Assembly (NCBI RefSeq): GCF_011761345.1
Contig: NZ_JAASRY010000001.1
Location: forward strand, 1,302,001-1,366,000
Direction: 5' to 3'
From: Thalassobacillus devorans
Lineage (GTDB): Bacteria > Bacillota > Bacilli > Bacillales > Halobacillaceae
Length of the DNA: 64,000 nt
Shown here: piece by piece, positions 17,460-25,448 of the stretch
Layout of the letters: each line of letters starts with the position of its first letter
Numbering within the stretch: the stretch's first letter is position 1
Program-made: the position numbers and the translations under genes
The notes under the pieces: generated by a model
The model's input: the letters and a program-made list of their open reading frames with translations, nothing else
The model's database searches: none
Told to the model about the DNA's origin: nothing

Positions 17460-17719
17460 GAGTTGGCTTTCCTTCAATAACCAGGAAAGCCTATACAAAA
17501 ACAGCCCCCCGCTTCTATTTGTTAGATGGAGCGGGTTCAGAGTGAACATTCAACTCTAATATGTTTATTTAATGTACCCTTCTTCAAAACATTCTGAGAT
17601 ATACAATCTTTAATAGTAATAATAATTAAAGAGAACCAGTAGCTACTGGCCCTCTCCTTCAATTGTGAGACAACTTATAACGCAGAAACTGCCCTTAATG
17701 AGACTACCTCTAAGTGCAC

Positions 17720-18061
17720 TTAAGATATTTTATACACTCTGCTATAATGATCAATTAATACAGAATCATACATAATGTCTATATATTTTTGAAGGAATTC
17801 TACTATATTCTTATGAATGTGATTAACAATTTCCCCATATTTATATCTATGTATTCCGTATTGATCATCGCTTATTTCTTTCATAGCATAAATCCACTTC
17901 TTACCATTATCTACAACATCTACGTTTAATAAATCTATATTAATTAAACAATTAAAGAAAGACGAGTCGTAATACTCAATGGAGAATATGACCTTGTTTG
18001 GATTCCTCCTCAGTAACCGTCCATCATAGCTAATACTTATCCCATTGATCTCTTTTATCAT
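17720..18061 (-). CDS. Hypothetical protein, 113 aa
   Basis: An unrecognised soluble protein (MIKEINGISISYDGRLLRR...), with N-terminal strands and a C-terminal helix region of regular hydrophobic spacing (IVEFLQKYIDIMYDSVLIDHY). The start ATG has GAGAAGTG upstream. It stands alone, with no partner on the same strand for more than 1.8 kb on either side. AT-rich codon use resembles the other accessory genes. Confidence 0.55.
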   Translation of the reverse strand: MIKEINGISISYDGRLLRRNPNKVIFSIEYYDSSFFNCLINIDLLNVDVVDNGKKWIYAMKEISDDQYGIHRYKYGEIVNHIHKNIVEFLQKYIDIMYDSVLIDHYSRVYKIS

Positions 18062-18308
18062 ATTTAATCACTTCTCTCAGTTTTTATTATACTACAATCA
18101 TTTTCTCTATTATTCTACAAATACCTCTAGCTAAATATGACAGATTCTTGAAACATGAATATTTTATAATATGACCCATACTGCTAAATATTATATCAAC
18201 CTCTTTTTTAGCTTCACCGAATTATCTAAGGGGTTACCAATTGTAACGGATATGAAATAATGAGGTCATTAGCTAGGAAATATTAATTATGTGATGGAAG
18301 GTGAATGT

Positions 18309-18455
18309 ATGAAAAAGGTAATAGAGTTACGGAAATGGCCACAATCAGTCCCACAACCTTCAATAGACGAAGTGTTAAAGAGAAAGAAAAAGAACCGAGA
18401 AGAGAAAATAAAAGAAACTAAAAGGAAAATCGAGAAAATCAGAAATAATAAGTAA
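18309..18455 (+). CDS. Very small, highly basic protein, 48 aa
   Basis: ATG at 18309 preceded by GGAAGGTG. The protein starts MKKVIELRKWPQSVPQPSID and then has a lysine/glutamate-rich helix (roughly residues 25-47, KRKKKNREEKIKETKRKIEK), probably one long charged helix. A nucleic-acid-binding role is possible but not shown. The family is unrecognised. Confidence 0.5.
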   Translation: MKKVIELRKWPQSVPQPSIDEVLKRKKKNREEKIKETKRKIEKIRNNK

Positions 18456-18958
18456 TATTTTGTTCTAGTAACACCTTACTTCTTTTCGTTAGCTTAATAA
18501 TATTTCCTCCATGTTGTGATGCTTTACTATCGGCAATTTGTTTGTTTAATGAAGGAAATAACGTGTATACAATAATAAAAGTGATGTTATCTTCCACTAC
18601 GCGTGCATTTGTAACTGCCAAGAATAACGTTAATTTCTTACACAATATTCGATAGTTATTGGATTCCCTAAGTGCTATAAGTCCTATTGTTTTTTTATGA
18701 CGAAAGAGCACTCATCTTCTTATAAGTACACTCTGAAGCGTCCATACAACTGTCATTTAGTCAATTTTATTGGAGTAATATCACCTTCCATAAAACCATT
18801 TATTCACAAATAGAAAAGTGCTGCACGAATAGCTAATTTATGTTCTGTTTAAAGTGTTACAGGGTACTAATTAGCAACAAAAACGACTTCTCATAGGTCA
18901 AAAAAGTTTCACCCTCTTAAACCCCTTGCGAGAGTACGATCCTTTATTATAGTAAAGT

Positions 18959-19031
18959 GGATAATCACTTGGATAATAGTTGGATAATAATTATCCAACT
19001 CACTATCCATATTTTTATTTACAAATTATCC
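18959..19031. repeat. Iteron-like GGATAAT cluster
   Basis: GGATAAT at 18959, 18971 and 18982 (spacings 12 and 11, about one helical turn), followed by ATTATCC at 18990 and 19025. The middle pair forms the perfect palindrome TTGGATAATAATTATCCAA (18980-18998). Such phased repeats are typical of initiator or repressor binding sites. Confidence 0.6.
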
Positions 19032-19245
19032 ATTTTCTCAGCTCTTACAACTACTTAAAACAGTTTCTAACTCAGAGAAAGGGTCGGTGGGTTCAGTCAC
19101 GTACAAATGAAATAATTAGCGATCTATACAACTTTTTCTTTCGATCAAGAGTTCGATAATTTCTGAATTAAATACTTTGTTTAACCCGTTAAGTTATAAA
19201 CACTAAAACAAGTACTAAATTTCCCATACCTTTATGTATTGATTA

Positions 19246-19303
19246 TAGTCTATTTTAGACTAGTCTAGATTAAATCATCTATTTTAGACTATAATTTAAA
19301 ATT
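19246..19303. repeat. TAGTCTA palindrome and repeat copy B
   Basis: A perfect inverted repeat TAGTCTA-TTT-TAGACTA (19246-19262) overlaps the start of a 43-base segment (19261-19303) that matches 8111-8153 at about 35 positions. A shorter palindrome TAGTCTAGACTA occurs at 24612-24623. Confidence 0.5.
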
Positions 19304-19804
19304 TATATTGCACGTCTCTTTTTCATCATATATTTTATTTAAAACATAAAGTTTTTCTTCCTTAATATAACCGTCTTTTCTTACTCTCTATTACTTTTAT
19401 AAAAATGTTTACATCTTCAATTTAAAGAAATTGTACCGTTTCAGATGATTCCCATACAGACCTTGTTTAGAAAGTTTTCATACTTTTTCAAGTACAGAAT
19501 GACAAAATTTATAACATAAACAATAACAGATAAAATAACAAACCTAGTAACAAATAATATTGTGAAAACAGAAATGTTTATACTCCCCTCCCCAAAAGCC
19601 AAGGTGAGCAAAGACTTTAGCCTATTTTAAAAAATTCAGAAAACCAATGATATTGTTGAGATATTTGTACATTCTACATATAAATTTTATTTTGATATCG
19701 GTTAATAGCTAAAGTGGCAGAGCTAATTGCCTCTTGTAAAAGTAAATTGATGTCCACATTTATATAATTGATTTAATCAGTAAAAAAATGGAATTTACAG
19801 GTAT

Positions 19805-19850
19805 AAAAATAACCCTGGAGCAAACAAATTACTGTTTATCCAGGGTTTTA
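19805..19850 (-). terminator. Terminator of the initiator-like gene
   Basis: On the minus strand, arms ACCCTGGA / TCCAGGGT with an inner AAACAG/TGTTTG pairing, then a T-rich tract. It lies about 110 bases after the stop codon at 19959. Confidence 0.65.
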
Positions 19851-19958
19851 GGTTAAAATATTCTTATTTTAAACACGGGAGTATGTGAAAACTTTGGGCG
19901 GAAAGTTATTTGTTCAACACGAAAAAGCCGTTTCCCTTTTTCAAAAAAGAGTAACAGC

Positions 19959-21497
19959 TTACTGTTCTAACCATTTTTTAAAGAGATTTGAGGTGTCAGC
20001 TGCCTTCCGGTCTTCACGTTGTGTTAATGGTGCGGGTTCAATCTTTGGAGAAACTGGCACTTGTTTCTTCTTGAAGAACAGCACTATTTGTTTTAGCTTT
20101 TCAGCTTCTTCATCGTTTTTCTTCTCTTTTGAAAGAAGTGATTTCTTAGCTAGAGATACTACCAATTCTTTGTGATTTATTTTAGACAATAGACTTGCGG
20201 GGTCTTTTACACCATTCTCTCTGCAATTTCCAATGAACATACCCTGGATCTTAGGGATATGTTTTGTGTATACAACGTCAATTGATTCTTGCAAGTCTGA
20301 CCAAGGTTCTTCTGCGCCTAAACCGGTCATTAATTCGTGGGCCTTTTCAATTTTTTGTATATCTTGATCAATAATCACTTTGTGTTCGTCGCTAGAGTTG
20401 GCAATAAAAAATTGCACTAACATAGGGATATCCGTTTTAGACATCGGATATCCTGTAGCTGCCATCGCTCCCCTACTTCCTATGTCTGATTTTAGGGCAC
20501 CCAAAATAACCTTCTTAACCTCTTCCAATAAATAGAAATCAGTGAAGTGGTTAGCGGCTTTATTTTTAAGATTATAGTAAATGATGTTTTCATGTTTTTC
20601 AGCAAAATACTTCTCTAGTGAAGCACGATAAATGTGTAGTCCTGATAGGCTAAACAGTTCCATCATTGTGTTTTTCTGGCCAATAATAAAATTGAACGTT
20701 TCTTCTTTTAGATCTTCGTGGAACATATGGTAACGGTTAGAAAGTAAACGAATTTCTTCTGTACCTGCTTGGTTGCTGACTGCTGGTTGGTTGTAAATAT
20801 CTTCGTTGACTTTTAAGCCAATCGCATGTTTTGACTTGTAGTATTTGCTAGTGCGACGTTTTTTGTTGTTTCTAAAACCGCACATCTCATGGAAAAGCTT
20901 TTTGTAATTAGGATCACGACTATCTATTTTCCCCTTTTCTTCGGGAAGGCGTAAGGAAATAAGGCCTTCATCAGAGAGGTGAAAAAGGTCCTTATACATA
21001 GTCTTATAGTCATCATAAACAGGCATGCCGTATTTACGGTCATGCAGCTTATTCTTATATAGGTTTTCTACTGCAACCCTCTTCCAGTCATTGTGCACGT
21101 TTAGTGTAGCGATATACAAAAACAAACGAGTTTGATTTGTGGATAAGTTTAAAAACTTATAAGTGTTTAAGAAAGGAAAGTTTCTCAAATATGATTCTCT
21201 GCCGTTTGTAGACAGGTGAAAATTAGAGATGAAATGACCATCTTTGCAAATTAATAGTTTTTTACCTTTGTAATCTGTCTCACATAATTCTTTTAACGCC
21301 TTTTCGAAAGAACGGTTTTCACAAAACATTTGCTTTCTAATAGCTTCTCTATCCAAATGAATGTGACCGTCACGATCAATGTAAGGAGTCAGGCGAATAA
21401 TTAGATTAATAGCGGTTTTGGATAATTCCAGTTCTCCCAAAGAGAAATCTCTAAGTAGTTCTCTATTTAATTTAGGTGTATGTATGTTAAATTTCAT
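19959..21497 (-). CDS. Putative replication-initiator-like DNA-binding protein
   Basis: A 512-residue protein that I cannot assign to a named family. The first ~110 residues (LSKTAINLIIRLTPYIDRDG, then AIRKQMF and FEKALKEL) have the look of a winged-helix domain as in RepA_N/DnaD-like initiators; the rest is basic and helical, with a charged tail. I start at ATG 21497, 6 bases after AGGTAGGGG; the frame extends 13 codons further without a site. The context suggests replication: a promoter, then a leader with a strong terminator just before the start, and iteron-like repeats downstream. It could alternatively be a phage- or plasmid-type regulator. Confidence 0.45.
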   Translation of the reverse strand: MKFNIHTPKLNRELLRDFSLGELELSKTAINLIIRLTPYIDRDGHIHLDREAIRKQMFCENRSFEKALKELCETDYKGKKLLICKDGHFISNFHLSTNGRESYLRNFPFLNTYKFLNLSTNQTRLFLYIATLNVHNDWKRVAVENLYKNKLHDRKYGMPVYDDYKTMYKDLFHLSDEGLISLRLPEEKGKIDSRDPNYKKLFHEMCGFRNNKKRRTSKYYKSKHAIGLKVNEDIYNQPAVSNQAGTEEIRLLSNRYHMFHEDLKEETFNFIIGQKNTMMELFSLSGLHIYRASLEKYFAEKHENIIYYNLKNKAANHFTDFYLLEEVKKVILGALKSDIGSRGAMAATGYPMSKTDIPMLVQFFIANSSDEHKVIIDQDIQKIEKAHELMTGLGAEEPWSDLQESIDVVYTKHIPKIQGMFIGNCRENGVKDPASLLSKINHKELVVSLAKKSLLSKEKKNDEEAEKLKQIVLFFKKKQVPVSPKIEPAPLTQREDRKAADTSNLFKKWLEQ

Positions 21498-21534
21498 TTT
21501 ACCCCTACCTTTACAACAGTTGAAAATATCACAC

Positions 21535-21597
21535 AAAAAAGCACCACTAAATAACTCGATGCAGGTACGTAACCCATCAAGATCTTTAGTGGTGCTT
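21535..21597 (-). promoter_or_regulatory. Leader terminator/attenuator before the initiator-like gene
   Basis: On the minus strand, perfect 13-base arms AAGCACCACTAAA / TTTAGTGGTGCTT enclose a 33-base loop, followed by T6. The loop itself contains GATG...CATC and GGT...ACC pairings. It lies between the promoter at 21631-21659 and the ATG at 21497, so most transcripts should end here unless the hairpin is prevented from forming. Confidence 0.6.
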
Positions 21598-21630
21598 CCA
21601 CGTAATAACTATATTGAATTATACATTCTA

Positions 21631-21659
21631 AGTATAGAATATGTTTGTTTTTTATGCAA
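21631..21659 (-). promoter_or_regulatory. Sigma-A-type promoter of the initiator-like gene
   Basis: On the minus strand, TTGCAT, exactly 17 bases, then TATACT. The predicted start near 21624 gives an untranslated leader of about 125 bases that contains the terminator hairpin. Confidence 0.6.
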
Positions 21660-21971
21660 TAAAAAGTTTTACCAAAGTTATTAATGGTTACTCCTTTTTT
21701 CCAGGAGCTTTTTTGTCTAGTTTTAATGGCGTATTATTGACATAACACGCCACGTTCCCTTTAACCATTTAGTAATCAATCACCTATTTAGTAGCGGGAC
21801 ATCCTCTAGGTGAACCATATTCCCACACCGCTCTGTTATCTTATTCCCATCCCTAAGATATTTTCTGTTATAAGGGGTCTCTTGCTGGTAATGATCTATT
21901 AACAATTCGTTACCTCCTTCTCTTATTCATGGAGATAACGTAAGGACTTGAATGATAGAAGTCAATACCTT
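21660..21971. other. Gap without visible genes
   Basis: No supported ORF, repeat or RNA gene is seen between the initiator-like gene's promoter and the terminator of the exported-protein operon. Confidence 0.4.
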
Positions 21972-22002
21972 AAAAAAAGAAAAACCCTCCGCAATGGGAG
22001 GG
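21972..22002 (-). terminator. Terminator of the exported-protein operon
   Basis: On the minus strand, GCCCTCCC / GGAGGG stem with a 5-base loop, then T5-C-T7. It directly follows the stop of the lipoprotein gene. Confidence 0.85.
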
Positions 22003-22003
22003 C

Positions 22004-22612
22004 TTATTCTGCAGGCATGATGACTTCAATACTTTTTACTTTACTTACAATATCAGAAGACAGTTGACCTATTTTCTCGTTGTATGTAACTAAAGACCCG
22101 CTTGGTGATATGGCAAGTTCATAGAATTCTTCTGATAAAGTGTACAATTGGACTACCTCGTCATAGACTTTCTCATATTCCTCGGAAGGTGTATTCAGTT
22201 CTTTGAGTTTTTCACCTATCCGGTCTGATTCTGCCTCAATCTCTTCAATGCTTCCGTTGGTAGAATAATATGCTTTCAAACTTGCAAGGACAGAATTGAA
22301 ATCCCCATCAATAGAAAAGCCTCCATAGTTATCACTACTTACTTCAAAATGGTCACGTACTGTCAATACACTGACTCCTAAAACTTCTGCTGCGTCATCC
22401 TCCGATAAATCTTGACTGATAGCCCCATCCCACATAATAGCGTAGGCATTTATCATATCCTCCGCTTTTGCACCGTTACTCACAATATCTGTAACAACAT
22501 TTTCTAACTCTTCTCCGTAATTGATTTCCTCCTTCTCTGTTCCGCTTGCACTTGCACAGCCGACAAGAAAAAGAAAAAATAATGGAATCAATGAGATAAA
22601 GACTTTTTTCAT
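22004..22612 (-). CDS. Lipoprotein of unknown function, 202 aa
   Basis: A lipoprotein signal peptide (MKKVFISLIPLFFLFLVGC, Cys19) is followed by an acidic, mostly helical exported domain, with repeated short helices around residues 100-180 (IEEIEAESDRIGEKLKEL, YEKVYDEVVQLYTLSEEFYEL). The ATG has TTGGAGGG upstream. It is the last gene of a three-gene minus-strand operon that ends in a strong terminator. All three products share the plan of a membrane anchor plus an acidic helical outer domain of 150-180 residues. I do not recognise the family. Confidence 0.75.
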   Translation of the reverse strand: MKKVFISLIPLFFLFLVGCASASGTEKEEINYGEELENVVTDIVSNGAKAEDMINAYAIMWDGAISQDLSEDDAAEVLGVSVLTVRDHFEVSSDNYGGFSIDGDFNSVLASLKAYYSTNGSIEEIEAESDRIGEKLKELNTPSEEYEKVYDEVVQLYTLSEEFYELAISPSGSLVTYNEKIGQLSSDIVSKVKSIEVIMPAE

Positions 22613-22658
22613 GATAAACCCTCCAAATTTTTATTAAAAATTATTTTTAAAATTAATA

Positions 22659-23243
22659 TTAGAAACCTCTATTTGTTCTATAGCTTTTTGCATATTCCAA
22701 AGCCATTCCATACAGGACTGCACCCTCATAAAGGTAGGATTCATAAAGAGATAAATCTTCTCTTTTTATATCCCATGCTAAATCAAAAGCATCGTCAAAT
22801 TTATTCATAGATTTAATATATGTATCATGTATTTCCGCTAACTCATAATCACTTTGGTCGATTTTTGACAACCTTACCTCAGCAGCAAGTTTACCCAGGT
22901 GAGTTAATTTATCGGCTAGACCTCTTTTGTCTTCCACGCCAGGCTCGTCAGGGTAATACTGCATAAAAGAATTGAGATCTTCAAAAGCAGAATAGAATTC
23001 TTCTGTATGAACATCAAACCAATCGAAGTATTCTTTACCATTCATTTCCGTAAACTTTGATTCAACCGGTTCAGTAAAATCTTCTGAGTTCTCCGTCTTA
23101 GCTTTACTGTTATCCTGATTAAAAACATGCCCGACTCCAAGTACCAGTGAGGGGCTAAATAAAATTCCCACCACTACTAACCAAGCTTTGATACGCTGTT
23201 TGTTTGTGTATGCTTTCTGCTCTTCTTTACGAATTAGCCTCAT
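22659..23243 (-). CDS. Membrane-anchored exported helical protein, 194 aa
   Basis: A basic N-terminus (MRLIRKEEQKAYTNKQR) precedes one membrane helix at about residues 19-40 (WLVVVGILFSPSLVLGVG), then an acidic outer domain of about 150 residues. I start at ATG 23243, 5 bases after GAGGGG; a GTG two codons earlier overlaps that site. It lies 32 bases after the gene at 23276 and 46 bases before the lipoprotein gene. Signal-anchor topology places the domain outside the cell. Unrecognised. Confidence 0.7.
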   Translation of the reverse strand: MRLIRKEEQKAYTNKQRIKAWLVVVGILFSPSLVLGVGHVFNQDNSKAKTENSEDFTEPVESKFTEMNGKEYFDWFDVHTEEFYSAFEDLNSFMQYYPDEPGVEDKRGLADKLTHLGKLAAEVRLSKIDQSDYELAEIHDTYIKSMNKFDDAFDLAWDIKREDLSLYESYLYEGAVLYGMALEYAKSYRTNRGF

Positions 23244-23275
23244 ATGCACCCCTCACTTTCTTTTTTAATCTTCAT

Positions 23276-23845
23276 CTAGTCTAAGGGAGAGACAATTTCT
23301 TTTCCTGTTACTAACTTGTATTCATCAAAAGATTTTTCCATTGTATGCATATATATGACTATTCCAAATTGGTTATAGCTATCAATCGAATCTTCCAGAC
23401 TTTTACCTCCAAAATAGGAGTCGAGTTCTTCAGCGCCTTCTAAAAGCAGTTCGTGTATTTTTAAAAGGTCTTTATCTTCCGGGGCTTCCTTCAAATAAAG
23501 ACTCCTACATTTATTTACAAGAGAATATGCGTAATCATTATATGCGTCATAATATTGAGCAGGATCACCCTCTACAGCAGAACCAACGAGAATATTCAAT
23601 TCTCCTATATCTCCAAGTAGACTAGCTGCGGTATTTTCATACCAACTCAAATAACTTTCTCTTTGAGAAATTTTATCAGCGGCTTCATCAGCAATATTGC
23701 TTATTCTCTTATCTTTTACGCTGCTATCATCTACAACCTGGCTAATGGCTTTATCCTCTGGGCCAATATCGATATTCATCCATGAAGTTACTCCAATGGT
23801 TAATAAAACACCTAATAAAAATGCTAAAACGAGTTTTATCTTCAT
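23276..23845 (-). CDS. Exported helical protein, 189 aa
   Basis: The N-terminal MKIKLVLAFLLGVLLTIGVTSW is a signal peptide or signal anchor without a cysteine lipobox, followed by an acidic helical domain (residues 25-189). It has the same size and composition as its two operon partners, suggesting three diverged members of one family or parts of one cell-surface complex. The ATG follows GAGGGGAG. Immediately upstream lies the remnant of a small zinc-finger-like gene. Confidence 0.7.
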   Translation of the reverse strand: MKIKLVLAFLLGVLLTIGVTSWMNIDIGPEDKAISQVVDDSSVKDKRISNIADEAADKISQRESYLSWYENTAASLLGDIGELNILVGSAVEGDPAQYYDAYNDYAYSLVNKCRSLYLKEAPEDKDLLKIHELLLEGAEELDSYFGGKSLEDSIDSYNQFGIVIYMHTMEKSFDEYKLVTGKEIVSPLD

Positions 23846-23849
23846 AACC

Positions 23850-23961
23850 TACTCCCCTCTCCCTGTTCTCAATATCGATTCCACAGGCATCACAATACTT
23901 AAATATTTTCTTTTTATTGGCAGGAATGCTTCTTACTTGCCGTTCTAACTTTCTTGATCAT
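23850..23961 (-). pseudogene. Frameshifted small Cys-pair protein
   Basis: The ATG at 23961 has a strong GAGGAG site and reads MIKKVRTASKKHSC before a stop at codon 16. Removing one A in the AAGAAAG tract gives MIKKLERQVRSIPANKKK followed by FKYCDACGIDIENRE, a coherent small protein with a CxxC zinc-binding pair. Either the gene is dead by a single-base indel or expression needs a frameshift. The restored frame runs on into the next gene, so its true end is unclear. Confidence 0.4.
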
Positions 23962-24298
23962 GTAATCTCCTCTCTTCTTGACTCATGTAATTCAGAAACG
24001 TGCATCCTTTTTAATATGTAAAGTTATACCAATTAAACCAAACCCAATAAACAGTAATAGGACATCTATGATTCTACCATTGGAGTTACAGGGGGAAATA
24101 TATCCTTAAACAAACAGTCGTAGAAGTTACAATAGCCCACCAGCGTAAATTTAATACGAACAATACCAGTTCATATAGACCATATAATTTAGCTTTCATA
24201 GCACTGCCCACTTTATTGTTTGAATTAAGATTTAATTAAATGGAAAACTTTACTATAATAATAACACAAAAATACTATGTAATATCTAATAAATTCCA

Positions 24299-24329
24299 TA
24301 AAAAAAGAGCCCGCCTAAAATTAGGCGAA
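24299..24329 (-). terminator. Terminator of the small Cys-rich ORFs
   Basis: On the minus strand, CGCCTAA / TTAGGCG stem extended by a few flanking pairs, then T7. It lies just after the 34-aa ORF. Confidence 0.7.
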
Positions 24330-24350
24330 CCACAAAAGGGGGGGGGAGAA

Positions 24351-24455
24351 TTACTCATCCTCTTTTTCATCTACAATAAAACAGTAAATCCCGGAATTTA
24401 TATTGATAGCCTCTTCATAGTCTTCAAAGTCTTTATTGCAGTCGCAACAAGTCAT
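24351..24455 (-). CDS. Very small CxxC protein, 34 aa
   Basis: Reads MTCCDCNKDFEDYEEAIN and ends FIVDEKEDE, with one CxxC pair, so it might bind zinc. The ATG overlaps the TGA of the preceding 28-codon ORF (ATGA), and a terminator follows at 24299-24329. Against it: no clear ribosome binding site, and it lies in a decaying stretch. A nine-G homopolymer lies just after the stop (24338-24346). Confidence 0.4.
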   Translation of the reverse strand: MTCCDCNKDFEDYEEAININSGIYCFIVDEKEDE

Positions 24456-24538
24456 GAGCTATCACTGCTATCGCTTACTTCTACTAATTCAACGTCCTCG
24501 TGGAATCTCACCCTTGTTTTCATACCTCTTGTCACCAT
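24452..24538 (-). CDS. Tiny ORF coupled to the CxxC ORF, 28 aa
   Basis: MVTRGMKTRVRFHEDVELVE... ends at a TGA that overlaps the next ATG. It has no ribosome binding site of its own and starts four bases after the stop of a frameshifted zinc-finger-like remnant. It may be a continuation of one decayed gene rather than a gene. Confidence 0.25.
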   Translation of the reverse strand: MVTRGMKTRVRFHEDVELVEVSDSSDSS

Positions 24539-24541
24539 GCA

Positions 24542-24675
24542 TTAAACACAGTCACTACAAAATGGTTGGTTTTTACCCAGTTGCTCACACTTATAATATA
24601 TTCCTATTGAATAGTCTAGACTAAATATTGTCTTTCAAAAACACTTTCTAATATGTACTCCAACCGTATTAACAT
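24542..24675 (-). pseudogene. Frameshifted zinc-finger-like remnant
   Basis: One frame reads MLIRLEYILESVFERQYLV then stops. Another continues DYSIGIYYKCEQLGKNQPFC and ends SDCV-stop. The length of 134 bases is not a multiple of three, as expected for one indel, which falls at the palindrome TAGTCTAGACTA. The Cys pattern suggests a small metal-binding protein. No clear start signal is seen. Confidence 0.35.
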
Positions 24676-25095
24676 AATCGATAATATCACTAATTCAAGT
24701 CTTGCAGATAACTGCCCTTAAACGAAATAAAGCTATTAGATAAAAATAAATATACGACTTCATTCAATAGAAAACTCGTTTGTTTATAATGCTCTAATAA
24801 ACATTTTCCATAACTCACCAAGACTAAATGACCTATGCACTTATTTTTCTGATGCAAAGCTATTGTAGGAAAATAACTAAATAATTTTTTGTACTTATAA
24901 TATCCATCGTTTATTAATTCATGTAATCTATGTTTAGTGATACATTTGGAAATCTAATAAAAACTGATAGGAGGCATTATAATTTATTAAATGTACTTAT
25001 TGTAGCCAGATTAATTTGTTTAGTTTAACAGGTATTTGAACACTTTTTCTAATTCATAATTTGGTATTACCCAATTAAATATTATTTGTTGTCGG
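24676..25095. other. Gap without visible genes
   Basis: AT-rich, with no ORF that has a start signal on either strand. Confidence 0.4.
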
Positions 25096-25153
25096 AAGCA
25101 CCGAAACATTCTCGATCCTTAAAATAGGGTCGTTTGTTTCGGTGCTTTTTTTA
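25096..25153 (+). terminator. Long-stem terminator upstream of the recombinase operon
   Basis: Arms AAGCACCGAAAC / GTTTCGGTGCTT (25097-25108 and 25136-25147) with a further imperfect CGATCCT/AGGGTCG inner stem, then T8. No plus-strand gene precedes it, so it may protect the recombinase operon from read-through, or be the 3' end of a small RNA. Confidence 0.7.
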
Positions 25154-25280
25154 GGGGGATTTTCTTCATAAATAGTTAAAATGATTAACCTATTTCAGAT
25201 AAAGATAGGCATTAAAACTAAATAGGGATACATCTCATAGAAACGAAAAAGAACTTACTATAACACTAGGGGGAGAACTT

Positions 25281-25448
25281 ATGTCAATAAAAAGATTCTT
25301 TAATAATAAAGGCCATCAAACCATAAACGATATTTTTCAGGATTTGGTCCGTTCAAATTTTGACGTTCTTGAAAAGAAAATTTATGATACAAACAAGGCG
25401 AATACTGTTGCATCTTTCCACAGAGAAAGGGTTAATAAAGATGAATAG
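25281..25448 (+). CDS. Small protein coupled to the recombinase, 55 aa
   Basis: ATG at 25281 with AGGGGGAGA 6 bases upstream, encoding MSIKRFFNNKGHQTINDIFQ and ending FHRERVNKDE. The recombinase ATG lies inside its last codons (25441), an 8-base overlap that should couple translation. It is basic and helical with no cysteine. It may control or assist the recombinase, as recombination directionality factors do, but sequence alone does not show this. Not recognised. Confidence 0.65.
   Translation: MSIKRFFNNKGHQTINDIFQDLVRSNFDVLEKKIYDTNKANTVASFHRERVNKDE

Larger units (their letters stand above)
18712..19958. other. AT-rich non-coding stretch, possible replication origin
   Basis: No supported gene in 1.2 kb. 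It contains an iteron-like GGATAAT cluster (18959-19031), the TAGTCTA palindrome and copy-B repeat (19246-19303), several runs of A/T, and the terminator of the replication-like gene at 19805-19850. Iterons plus AT-rich DNA next to an initiator-like gene is the usual layout of a plasmid origin, but no DnaA box was identified with confidence. Confidence 0.4.

Noticed and set aside
18439-18711. 90-codon minus-strand frame starting GTG at 18711
   Set aside because: No ribosome binding site, overlaps the end of the better-supported 48-aa ORF, and its composition has no clear protein character; a remnant is possible but unsupported.
19885-20175. 96-codon plus-strand frame
   Set aside because: Entirely antisense to the 3' part of the initiator-like gene; no start signal.
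21541-21600. T-box or other amino-acid riboswitch in the initiator-like leader
   Set aside because: No T-box sequence (TGGNACCGCG type) or specifier loop is seen; only a terminator hairpin is supported.
24240-24624. Plus-strand frames of 101 and 62 codons
   Set aside because: They are antisense to the Cys-rich ORFs, cross a minus-strand terminator and have no ribosome binding site.
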